Origin: BTRF01 sp036986255
GTDB lineage: Bacteria; Patescibacteriota; WWE3; 9FT-COMBO-53-11
Reading direction: 5' to 3'
Length of the DNA stretch: 19,894 nucleotides
Assembly (NCBI GenBank): GCA_036986255.1
Contig: BTRF01000007.1
Coordinates: 1-19,894 of the forward strand
The notes beneath the pieces were generated by a model. It saw only the letters and a list, made by a program, of their open reading frames with translations, searched no databases and was not told the DNA's origin. The position numbers were made by a program, and so were the translations under genes. Positions 7,382 to 13,670 of this stretch are shown here, in pieces. Numbering within the stretch: position 1 is the stretch's first letter; each line of letters begins with the position of its first letter.

Positions 7382-7717
7382 ATGAATCAAAGAGTGGTTC
7401 TTCAAATCCGCTTAAGCAAACGGTGGGTTGAGCACTCCCAAGAACCCGTTGACATGCTGGCCAACTTTCTTTTTTCGTTTTACACATTCCTCGGGCTCGC
7501 CGATCCATCGGCAGCTTTCAAGTGGGAACTGACGAATGGGCATAATAATGTCCCTTATCTCATTCTCTTTGAAGAGTTGCCTCTAAGCGAGGAAGAAGTT
7601 CAGGAGGACGAGTTCACTCCCCCTTCCGAAAACTCTTCCCCCGATGATCCCTCAGACCGCATCTTCACCGAAGACGACCTGAATCCGGACATTGTACATG
7701 ATCCTTCAGATCACTAG
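7382..7717 (+). CDS. Small acidic protein of unknown function
   Basis: A 111-residue protein that I do not recognise. The start is the ATG at 7382, preceded by the purine-rich GGAAGGAAGGGAG ribosome-binding stretch; an in-frame ATG at 7322 lacks one. Residues 1-70 (VVLQIRLSKRWVEH, then an aromatic stretch with FLFSFYTFLG) could form a small folded domain. The C-terminal 45 residues are very acidic and proline/serine-rich, dominated by Glu early and Asp late, and probably disordered. It lies 36 nt upstream of the AAA+ ATPase gene on the same strand and so is likely its operon leader and possibly its adaptor or substrate. There is no signal peptide or convincing membrane segment. Orphan function. 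Confidence 0.7.
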   Translation: MNQRVVLQIRLSKRWVEHSQEPVDMLANFLFSFYTFLGLADPSAAFKWELTNGHNNVPYLILFEELPLSEEEVQEDEFTPPSENSSPDDPSDRIFTEDDLNPDIVHDPSDH

Positions 7718-7753
7718 CAATCTCGCTTCGTTCGATTGGAAAGGAGGATAAAG

Positions 7754-9034
7754 ATGGCTAAGAAACTAGTCCTTCCTAAGGTTCGTAAGTCCCCCGTAAC
7801 GCATATTGAAAACCACATAAGGGAGCATGTCATTGGGCAGGATCGTCCGATCCGCGAGATCGCAAGAGCAATGGAGCGCGCTTACGCCGGGCTGAAAGAC
7901 CCCGAGCGCCCTGTAGCTACCCTCGCCTTCTTCGGACCAACCGGCAGTGGTAAAACCCTGGCAACCAAGGTTTTGGCAACCTCCTGGAGAACGCACAAGG
8001 TCTGGCAATGCCGGCGGTTTAAAGAGTGTGATTTCCAGGTAACAGAAGAGGATAAGGATAAGGGTACAAGGGTTCCGCCCATCTGCCCTCTGCACAAGCA
8101 GGAGCGAAACTTCGATATTCCAGTTGATGAGACCGAAATCCCCAACATTTGGATAATTGACTGCGCCAACCTTAGCGGTTCCTTGGAACACGCCATGACT
8201 ACCCTCATGGGTTCTCCTCCATCCTACGTTGGGAACGACATTCCGCCACGGCTTGCGGGCGGAAAAGCACCCCGAGTGGTGGTCTTTGACGAGGCCGAGA
8301 AAGCCCTCCTCACCCAAAATTGGAAAGGCGGGCAAAGCACATTTGCCAACATCCTTCTCAAGATCCTAGATGAAGGCAGAATCACAAATAACCGCAATGA
8401 GGAAGTAGACTTCAGAAATTCAATCATCATCCTCACCGGAAACCTTGGAGCGGCCGAGATCCTCCAAGAGTTCGAGGGGCGGAGGCTCGGTTATCGCACA
8501 GGCGGCACTCGTCGGGACATCTCCAAGATGACTGATAAGGAAGTGATGGAGATTAACCAACGGATCTACCAAGTGGTTAAGGAAAAGGCTAAGCGTGAGT
8601 TTGCTCCCGAGTTCCTGAATCGGCTGGATCGGTTGGTTGTATTCCACTTCCTAACTCGAAGCGACTACGATCAGATCCTGGATCTGGAACTCGCTGAATT
8701 CCAAAACCGCATCAACGCGAACGAAAAACCAAAGCCTCAGTTCGTGGTTACCTACACACCTAAAGCGCGTACAGCCCTGCTCGATGAATCCATGAGCAAT
8801 AGGAGCCTTGGCGCCCGAACGCTAAAGCGCGTCATCGAGAAGAGGATTGTCACCCGCATATCGGAGTTCTTAAACGAAGATCTGATTAGGGACGGCGATC
8901 ATCTGGAGGCGCGGGTTCGAAAAGAGCGTAGGCCTGAGGGGAAATTTGAAAAAACGGTTGTCTTCTACCGGATGGACCAAGACGAGAGTCGCTTGCTTCT
9001 CTCCCCACAGGAAGAGGGGAAGGGTAGTGAGTAG
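7754..9034 (+). CDS. Single-module ClpB-like (Clp D2) AAA+ ATPase with Cys/His insertion
   Basis: A 426-residue ATPase that corresponds to only the second AAA+ module of ClpA/ClpB. It has an N-terminal VIGQDRPIREIARAMERA helix, Walker A GPTGSGKT (61-68), Walker B VVVFDEAEKA (Asp179-Glu180), sensor-1 ILTGNLGA (Asn230), an arginine finger in FAPEFLNRLD (Arg290) and sensor-2 SLGARTLKR (Arg355) in the C-terminal small domain. All ATPase residues are present, so it should be active, probably as a hexamer. The N-domain, D1 and coiled-coil M-domain are absent. An insertion of about 45 residues after Walker A carries Cys86, Cys92, Cys111 and His114, a possible zinc site. ATG 7754 is chosen because AAAGGAGG lies just upstream; an upstream TTG at 7736 would sit on that site. 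It overlaps the HNH-like gene by 8 nt. An IGF/L-type ClpP docking loop is not evident. Confidence 0.9.
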   Translation: MAKKLVLPKVRKSPVTHIENHIREHVIGQDRPIREIARAMERAYAGLKDPERPVATLAFFGPTGSGKTLATKVLATSWRTHKVWQCRRFKECDFQVTEEDKDKGTRVPPICPLHKQERNFDIPVDETEIPNIWIIDCANLSGSLEHAMTTLMGSPPSYVGNDIPPRLAGGKAPRVVVFDEAEKALLTQNWKGGQSTFANILLKILDEGRITNNRNEEVDFRNSIIILTGNLGAAEILQEFEGRRLGYRTGGTRRDISKMTDKEVMEINQRIYQVVKEKAKREFAPEFLNRLDRLVVFHFLTRSDYDQILDLELAEFQNRINANEKPKPQFVVTYTPKARTALLDESMSNRSLGARTLKRVIEKRIVTRISEFLNEDLIRDGDHLEARVRKERRPEGKFEKTVVFYRMDQDESRLLLSPQEEGKGSE

Positions 9035-9404
9035 ATACAAACCCCCCTGGCCAACCAAGAAGGGAAAGCCCTTTCCCCAAAAGCACCATATCCTCCCTTC
9101 CTCTCGTGGCGGGAACAGTCGCCCCAAAAATATCCTTAGGGGAATTCCGTCCGACGACCACTGGGCTTGGCACAAGCTCTTTGGAAATCTCACCCCTCGG
9201 GAAACGGTAACGGTTCTCCTCCGTTACTTGCTCAAAGGGGGGAAATACTATCGGTTTCGGAGAAGCATTAACAAGAAGACAAGTCCTCCTAAAGCGATGT
9301 CTCCCGATGAAATGATCCTAGCGATGCTCAAGCTAGGCATCTTTCCTCAAAACTGGATCCCCTCGGACGAGATTATGAGAGTACTGGAGAAAAAGAGAGA
9401 GTAA
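9027..9404 (+). CDS. HNH-nuclease-like protein lacking the zinc-ribbon cysteines
   Basis: A 125-residue basic protein. Its core, KHHILPSSRGG at residues 19-29, PKNIL with Asn35, and DDHWAWHKLFGN with His45 and His49, has the order and spacing of an HNH/beta-beta-alpha-metal motif (His-His, Asn, His). It lacks the CxxC pairs that stabilise many HNH domains. The rest is a helical tail ending in VLEKKRE. The start is GTG 9027, preceded by GGAAGAGGGGAAGGG and overlapping the AAA+ gene by 8 nt; translation is therefore probably coupled. An intrinsic terminator follows the stop. The family could instead be a non-catalytic HNH-fold protein that binds nucleic acid. The fold call is moderate and the activity is not shown. 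Confidence 0.7.
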   Translation: MSRYKPPWPTKKGKPFPQKHHILPSSRGGNSRPKNILRGIPSDDHWAWHKLFGNLTPRETVTVLLRYLLKGGKYYRFRRSINKKTSPPKAMSPDEMILAMLKLGIFPQNWIPSDEIMRVLEKKRE

Positions 9405-9412
9405 CAAACAAA

Positions 9413-9447
9413 GGAATCCTGATCCGTCAGGGTTCCTTCTTTTTTTA
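9413..9447 (+). terminator. Intrinsic terminator after the AAA+/HNH operon
   Basis: GGAATCCTGA (9413-9422) pairs with TCAGGGTTCC (9427-9436), a 10-bp stem with one G-U pair and a TCCG tetraloop, and is followed directly by TTCTTTTTTTT. This is a textbook Rho-independent terminator. It sits 8 nt after the HNH-like stop codon and separates that operon from the next gene. Confidence 0.93.
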
Positions 9448-9508
9448 ATTTGCCCCGGATGGTAAACTAATGCCAAGCAGATTCACAATCCGATAAAGGA
9501 GAAGAGAG

Positions 9509-11659
9509 ATGAATCATCAGGTTCAGGATCCCGTTGTGCGTACCGTAAAGGAACGCGAACGCTTTTTTTGTCCTATTTCCGACTGCCCCCACGAAAGGGC
9601 CGTTAAGAAGGGGTACCTCACCTACCGAGGTTACAAGAATCACTTCATGACCTACCACCTTCAAAGCGAGACCGTCGGATTCATGTCGCGTCTCGATTGG
9701 GGCTCTCCCGGCTTCCGGAAGGGACTCATCTATCTGGCCTTTAAGCACTTCCGCCAGGAAAAGGTGCGCTTCATCGTCCTGGCCGGCGGTTTGGTTTCCT
9801 TCCCTCACCTTAAGCCCCAATTAACAAAAACATCCCTCCGCGCCCTCGCAAATGAGTACGGATTCAAGGACATCCATGACAAGGACGGAACGGTCATAGT
9901 GAAAGCTACCGATCGCGCTCAAGACCGGCTCTTTGATGAATGGGTAACTGGGATTGACAACGCTATCCCGCAGCTGCGGATCAAAGGGCGGAAGTTCGTC
10001 CGAATCTACATTGTCACCTCCCCAGCCCCCAACTACGATGGTTGGGTGGGGTCGGAAATTGCGCGGCGGCTGGCCCGTCGGCGTCCGGACATCCGTTTCT
10101 GGGGCGAGCGGTCGGTCCGCTTCCCTCTCAAGCTTCAAAATAAGGTGATTTGGGTTCTAAACCCCCTCAAGGCATCGTGGCGAGGCAAGTATTTCTCAAC
10201 GGCCGTAGATCGTCTGATTGAAGATGAGTTGAAGCAGACCTCCCAATCCCTCCCCGACCTGTGGGTGGTGGGATGCACGGCCTCTTCTCTCCAACGGCCG
10301 GAAGGTGAAAAACCCCGGCCTCACATCAGCCTCCCAGCCCTGCATAAGCTCCAGGAGGTGCACACGGCCGAAAATCAGGTCGGAATCCGAGTGGTGGAGT
10401 TCATTCCCCAAACCGATCGGTTCCTAGTAAGGAATTACACCTTCAAGGACCACACCGCCAATGAGAGGCAGTGGATCCCCAAACCCGAAAGCGCCAACAA
10501 GCTGCAGCGGCGGATCGTCTCGACGCTCAGAGAGAGCGGACCGAGCACCATCGGAATGCTGGAAGATGCGTTGGGGGTTCCCAGAGGCCAAATTTCCGAT
10601 GCAATCAGCAAGCTGAACAAAAAGGGGTACGAACCCCAAATCCAGCTCGACGAGGACTCCCAGCTCTACGACTTTTGCAGCTGGTGGATCCAGAACAGAT
10701 TGGCCTACCCGATGGGAGACCCGAAGGAACTTCGGGAAGAAACCATTCTGGGATTTGGGTGCCTGCACGCCGGGAGCATCTTCTCCGAGTACCGCTTCTT
10801 CGTTGAGGAAGTCCCCAAGCTGATTCTTCAGCACGGCACGACCGTGCTCGTTGGAGCTGGTGACTTTATCGAGGGCCTCGAATGGGACCTTGATAAAAAG
10901 GGCGAGACGATGAGGGGTTGGAACTATACCCAACAGGAGTCTCTGGCCGCCCACATGATCTCCTCAGTAATGCTAAAGGTCTTCAGAGTGCGGCTGGAAG
11001 AAGGCCTCCAAGGATTCAAAAAGCGGAAACCTTCGGCTGAACGGCTCAAGGCCATCACCGAAACAGCCCTTCCCACCTTCTTCTATAAGGAGGGAAATCA
11101 CGACGGCTGGCTTAAGAGGAAGGGTATCACCCCTCTCTCCAAGTTCCGGCCGGCCCTGGTCAGATGCCTCGTAAAGGGGATTGAGAAGATCCTTAGCGAA
11201 CATGGCCTGGAACTTTCCGGCTTGGATCGCATTGCGATTTCAAAGGTCGTTTACGGAGAGGTGCACCAGCTCCCTTCGGGACTGGGACTCACCATCCGCC
11301 ATCCCCACATGGCCCGAGCTCTCACCAGCTCGCTCCGTGCCCAGCACACCCTGGCATCCGCCGACACGCCTATCGTAGTTCTGGCTAACTTCCATGTGGC
11401 CATTGCGGTAGAGCAGTGGGATTCCGGCCAAGGCCAGCGCGTGGCTCTGCAAGCGGGGGCCATCGTTTGGAGAACTTCCTTTGAGCACCTCAGGTTGAAG
11501 AGACTTGACATTGGGGTGGGCCACTTGCGCGTTCTCTCCAACCAAGAAGGTCGAATCGTAATGACCGAAACGGCTTTCTTTGGAGGAGGAGATAGGATAG
11601 AACTCAAAAACGAGCTTCTGCTGGACAATTTCATGGCAGAGCTTGGTATCGAAAGTTAA
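9509..11659 (+). CDS. Zinc-finger / winged-helix / metallophosphoesterase multidomain protein
   Basis: A 716-residue protein with four visible parts. (a) A C2H2-like finger: Cys21, Cys26, His45, His50. (b) Residues about 58-300, a possible degenerate metallophosphoesterase domain: SRLDWGSP (60-67) where DxHxG is expected, VLAGGLVS (90-97) where GD is expected, and APNYDGW (Asn175, Asp177) where GNHD is expected. (c) A winged helix at about 330-385 (LEDALGVPRGQISDAISKLNKKGY). (d) A metallophosphoesterase domain from about 410: GCLHAGS (Cys418, His420), VGAGDFIEG (Asp452), EGNHDGW (Asn530-Asp532), RHPH (598-600) and NFH (629). The first metal Asp is replaced by Cys418. GGAGAAGAGAG precedes ATG 9509. 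It has its own terminator. DNA or RNA 3'-end processing is plausible from the fold combination but unproven. Confidence 0.75.
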   Translation: MNHQVQDPVVRTVKERERFFCPISDCPHERAVKKGYLTYRGYKNHFMTYHLQSETVGFMSRLDWGSPGFRKGLIYLAFKHFRQEKVRFIVLAGGLVSFPHLKPQLTKTSLRALANEYGFKDIHDKDGTVIVKATDRAQDRLFDEWVTGIDNAIPQLRIKGRKFVRIYIVTSPAPNYDGWVGSEIARRLARRRPDIRFWGERSVRFPLKLQNKVIWVLNPLKASWRGKYFSTAVDRLIEDELKQTSQSLPDLWVVGCTASSLQRPEGEKPRPHISLPALHKLQEVHTAENQVGIRVVEFIPQTDRFLVRNYTFKDHTANERQWIPKPESANKLQRRIVSTLRESGPSTIGMLEDALGVPRGQISDAISKLNKKGYEPQIQLDEDSQLYDFCSWWIQNRLAYPMGDPKELREETILGFGCLHAGSIFSEYRFFVEEVPKLILQHGTTVLVGAGDFIEGLEWDLDKKGETMRGWNYTQQESLAAHMISSVMLKVFRVRLEEGLQGFKKRKPSAERLKAITETALPTFFYKEGNHDGWLKRKGITPLSKFRPALVRCLVKGIEKILSEHGLELSGLDRIAISKVVYGEVHQLPSGLGLTIRHPHMARALTSSLRAQHTLASADTPIVVLANFHVAIAVEQWDSGQGQRVALQAGAIVWRTSFEHLRLKRLDIGVGHLRVLSNQEGRIVMTETAFFGGGDRIELKNELLLDNFMAELGIES

Positions 11660-11664
11660 CTGTC

Positions 11665-11704
11665 AGGCCCCGCGGTCTAAATGATCCGGGGCCTTTCTTT
11701 TTTC
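11665..11704 (+). terminator. Intrinsic terminator after the metallophosphoesterase gene
   Basis: AGGCCCCG (11665-11672) pairs with CGGGGCCT (11687-11694), followed by TTCTTTTTT. It lies 5 nt after the stop codon. On the minus strand the same hairpin is preceded by an A-tract and has no T-run after it, so it does not serve glmS. Confidence 0.93.
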
Positions 11705-11713
11705 AAAACGAAT

Positions 11714-11753
11714 TTACTTTACCGTTACAGACTTGGCTAAGTTTCGAGGTTTG
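11714..11753 (-). repeat. glmS 3'-end copy 3 (distal, diverged by synonymous changes)
   Basis: On the minus strand this reads as the last codons of glmS, KPRNLAKSVTVK-stop. It differs from the real glmS end only at third positions: CCC to CCT, ACC to ACG, GTC to GTA and TGA to TAA. It is not attached to an open glmS frame, so it is a displaced gene end rather than a gene. It lies 72 bp from the middle copy. Confidence 0.93.
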
Positions 11754-11785
11754 GACGACTTGCTTCGCAAGTTCTAGCAAACCCC
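11754..11785. repeat. Hairpin spacer of the glmS-end array, copy 2
   Basis: Identical to 11826..11857. With the flanking bases it forms a two-part palindrome: CAAACCCC/GGGGTTTG arms outside and ACTTGC-GAA-GCAAGT inside, read on the minus strand. No T-run follows. Confidence 0.9.
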
Positions 11786-11825
11786 TCACTTGACGGTTAC
11801 AGACTTGGCTAAGTTTCGGGGTTTG
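11786..11825 (-). repeat. glmS 3'-end copy 2 (middle)
   Basis: Exact 40-bp duplicate of the true glmS terminus (11858..11897), 72 bp downstream of it. It encodes the same KPRNLAKSVTVK-stop on the minus strand but is separated from the gene by the stop codon and the hairpin spacer. Confidence 0.95.
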
Positions 11826-11857
11826 GACGACTTGCTTCGCAAGTTCTAGCAAACCCC
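11826..11857. repeat. Hairpin spacer of the glmS-end array, copy 1
   Basis: A 32-bp segment directly after the glmS stop. Read on the minus strand it starts GGGGTTTG and contains ACTTGC-GAA-GCAAGT; its outer arm pairs with CAAACCCC on either side. It may shape the 3' end of the glmS mRNA in the absence of a standard terminator. Confidence 0.9.
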
Positions 11858-13666
11858 TCACTTGACGGTTACAGACTTGGCTAAGTTTCGGGGTTTGTCA
11901 GGATCCAGTTTCTTTTCAACCGCCAAATGGTAGGCCAAAAGTTGGGCCGGAACAACATTGACAACCGGAGATGCCGCCCCCGCATCGGGAACCTTCAGCC
12001 ACTCATCAAATACCTCGTTATTGCTTGGAGCAATTCCGATGATAAAGCCGCCCCGACTCTTGATCTCCTTGGCGTTAGATAAAACCGACGCTTTCGTCCG
12101 GTCATCAGATACAAAAACTAAGCAAGGTGTTCCTTTCTCAATCAGTGCAATCACCCCATGCTTCAGCTCCCCCCCGGCAAACCCTTCGGCATGGATATAA
12201 CTAACCTCCTTAATCTTTAAAGCCGCTTCCAAGGCTGTCGCATAATTCACTCCCCTCCCAATCGCATAAAGATGCTCCGCATCTTTAAGCTTTTTTGCCA
12301 GGTCTTTAATTTTTTCCTCGGTCGGTCCGTCCAAGATCTCCTTTACCCCCTTGGCAGCCCGGGAAACAAGTCTTCTCCCCCTCTCCAACCCTCCCGCGGA
12401 TGAATCGCCCCCCATACAGGAAGCCAAGAGGATAAAAAGAGCCAGCTTGGCCGTATAGGATTTGGTTGCCAAAACCGCTTTTTCCGGACCGCAGTTGAGC
12501 ATCAGAGTTTTATCGGCTAAACGCGTGAGCGAAGACCCTCGGACGTTGGTTAGGGCAACCACTTTGGAATGCCGTTTTTTAGCCGCGCGGACGGCCTCAA
12601 GAGTATCCATCGTCTCACCCGATTGAGAAGCGGCAATGAGGAGAGATTTGGGAGTAAGAAAACTCTCCAGAAAGTAAAACTCACTCCCCACCGCAAAGTT
12701 GACATGCCTTTGGGCCAAATCGGCAAAAAGGTAAGTCGCTGCAATTCCCGAGTGAGCTGCGGTTCCGCAGGCGGTAAAGTAAGTCCCAAACGATCTTTTA
12801 ATCATACCCGCCACTTCCTTAAGATCCGCTTCAGAATACCGGCTCAGCCGTGCCAAAATCTGCGGCTGTTCACTGATCTCCTTTATCAAATAATGGGGGT
12901 ACTCGCCCTTCTCCCCCTCCTCCGCCGCCCAATCAATCTTCTCAATCCGGGTCGGCCTTGATCTACCCGTTCCGGCATCGATAATCTTAACTCCCGATCT
13001 CGATAACACGGCCCCTTCCCTATCGTTCAAAAAAACCACGCGGTTGGTATACGGGAGAAAGGCCGGAACATCCGAGGCCAGAAAATGCGTCTTCTCCCCC
13101 ACCCCCACCACCATCGGTGACCCGTTGCGAAACGCTACAATAATCTCCTGCTTGGGAAAATAAACCGCAACGGCATTCAGACCCTCCAGCTGATTGAAAA
13201 CTGATCGAACCGCTTCAACCAAGTTCGCCGTTCGCCGTTCGCCGTTCGCCGTTCGCTCAATTAGGTGCGCCACCACTTCCGTATCCGTTTCCGAGCGAAA
13301 CCGATGTCCAGCATCTTCCAAATCCCGTCTAAGCTCCTCCCAATTCTCAATAATCCCGTTGTGAACCACCGCAATCTCACCCCGGCAATCAAGGTGGGGA
13401 TGGGCATTTTCATCCGTAACTCCGCCGTGAGTCGCCCAGCGGGTATGTCCCAGCCCCGCTCGGGCGGGGATGTCTGACGACATCTGACGGCGAGCGGTTG
13501 ACTCCTCCGAGATCTTCCCAACCTTCTTAAGGGTGGTCAGGTTCTTACCAAAAGCAACTCCCCAGGAATCGTACCCCCGGTACTCCAAACGCTTTAACCC
13601 CTCAATCAAAAATTGGGCGGGATGCTCTTTCTCTTTAGCTGAAACAAAAGCAACTATTCCGCAAAT
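11858..13666 (-). CDS. glmS: Glutamine-fructose-6-phosphate aminotransferase (isomerizing), AUU start
   Basis: This enzyme makes glucosamine-6-phosphate from fructose-6-phosphate and glutamine, the entry to UDP-GlcNAc, peptidoglycan and surface glycans. The N-terminal Ntn glutaminase domain has CGIVAFVS, EYRGYDSWG, HTRWATHGG, HNGIIENW and SETDTEVVAHLI. Two SIS domains follow (FTACGTAAHSG, AASQSGETMDTLEA; YAIGRGVNYATALEAALKIKE with EGFAGGELKHG), then the conserved C-terminus KPRNLAKSVTVK. The catalytic Cys must follow the initiator directly. The codon before it is ATT (13666..13664), no ATG, GTG or TTG lies between it and the upstream in-frame stop, and GGAGG sits 9 nt upstream. So translation apparently begins at AUU, giving 602 residues. 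The gene starts 4 nt after glmR. A heptanucleotide repeat lies inside the glutaminase domain. Confidence 0.96.
   Translation of the reverse strand: MCGIVAFVSAKEKEHPAQFLIEGLKRLEYRGYDSWGVAFGKNLTTLKKVGKISEESTARRQMSSDIPARAGLGHTRWATHGGVTDENAHPHLDCRGEIAVVHNGIIENWEELRRDLEDAGHRFRSETDTEVVAHLIERTANGERRTANLVEAVRSVFNQLEGLNAVAVYFPKQEIIVAFRNGSPMVVGVGEKTHFLASDVPAFLPYTNRVVFLNDREGAVLSRSGVKIIDAGTGRSRPTRIEKIDWAAEEGEKGEYPHYLIKEISEQPQILARLSRYSEADLKEVAGMIKRSFGTYFTACGTAAHSGIAATYLFADLAQRHVNFAVGSEFYFLESFLTPKSLLIAASQSGETMDTLEAVRAAKKRHSKVVALTNVRGSSLTRLADKTLMLNCGPEKAVLATKSYTAKLALFILLASCMGGDSSAGGLERGRRLVSRAAKGVKEILDGPTEEKIKDLAKKLKDAEHLYAIGRGVNYATALEAALKIKEVSYIHAEGFAGGELKHGVIALIEKGTPCLVFVSDDRTKASVLSNAKEIKSRGGFIIGIAPSNNEVFDEWLKVPDAGAASPVVNVVPAQLLAYHLAVEKKLDPDKPRNLAKSVTVK
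13223..13257. repeat. Heptanucleotide tandem repeat (GTTCGCC)x5 inside glmS
   Basis: Four perfect GTTCGCC units and a fifth with one change (GTTCGCT). Because seven is not a multiple of three, gain or loss of one unit would shift the glmS frame within the glutaminase domain. On the protein it encodes the ERTANGERRTAN stretch, about three residues longer than the same place in E. coli GlmS. Confidence 0.95.
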
Positions 13667-13670
13667 GATC

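Noticed and set aside
7709..7738. Terminator between the acidic protein and AAA+ genes
   Set aside because: CAATC/GATTG gives only a 5-bp stem, with no T-run, and the AAA+ ribosome-binding site follows at once.
6042..11780. Shared CTAGCA hexamer in both repeat arrays and after the acidic protein gene
   Set aside because: Six bases recur by chance at this scale and the flanks do not align.
11754..11857. Integron attC sites
   Set aside because: The hairpin spacers resemble folded attC in outline only; the conserved RYYYAAC/GTTRRRY core pair is not present and there is no integrase gene.
11714..11897. CRISPR-like array
   Set aside because: The repeats are 40 bp of glmS coding sequence and the spacers are identical to each other; no cas genes are present.
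11660..11900. Tn7-like insertion at attTn7
   Set aside because: The site fits, but there are no tns genes or Tn7-type ends, and Tn7 does not duplicate the glmS coding end. Kept only as background for the repeat finding.
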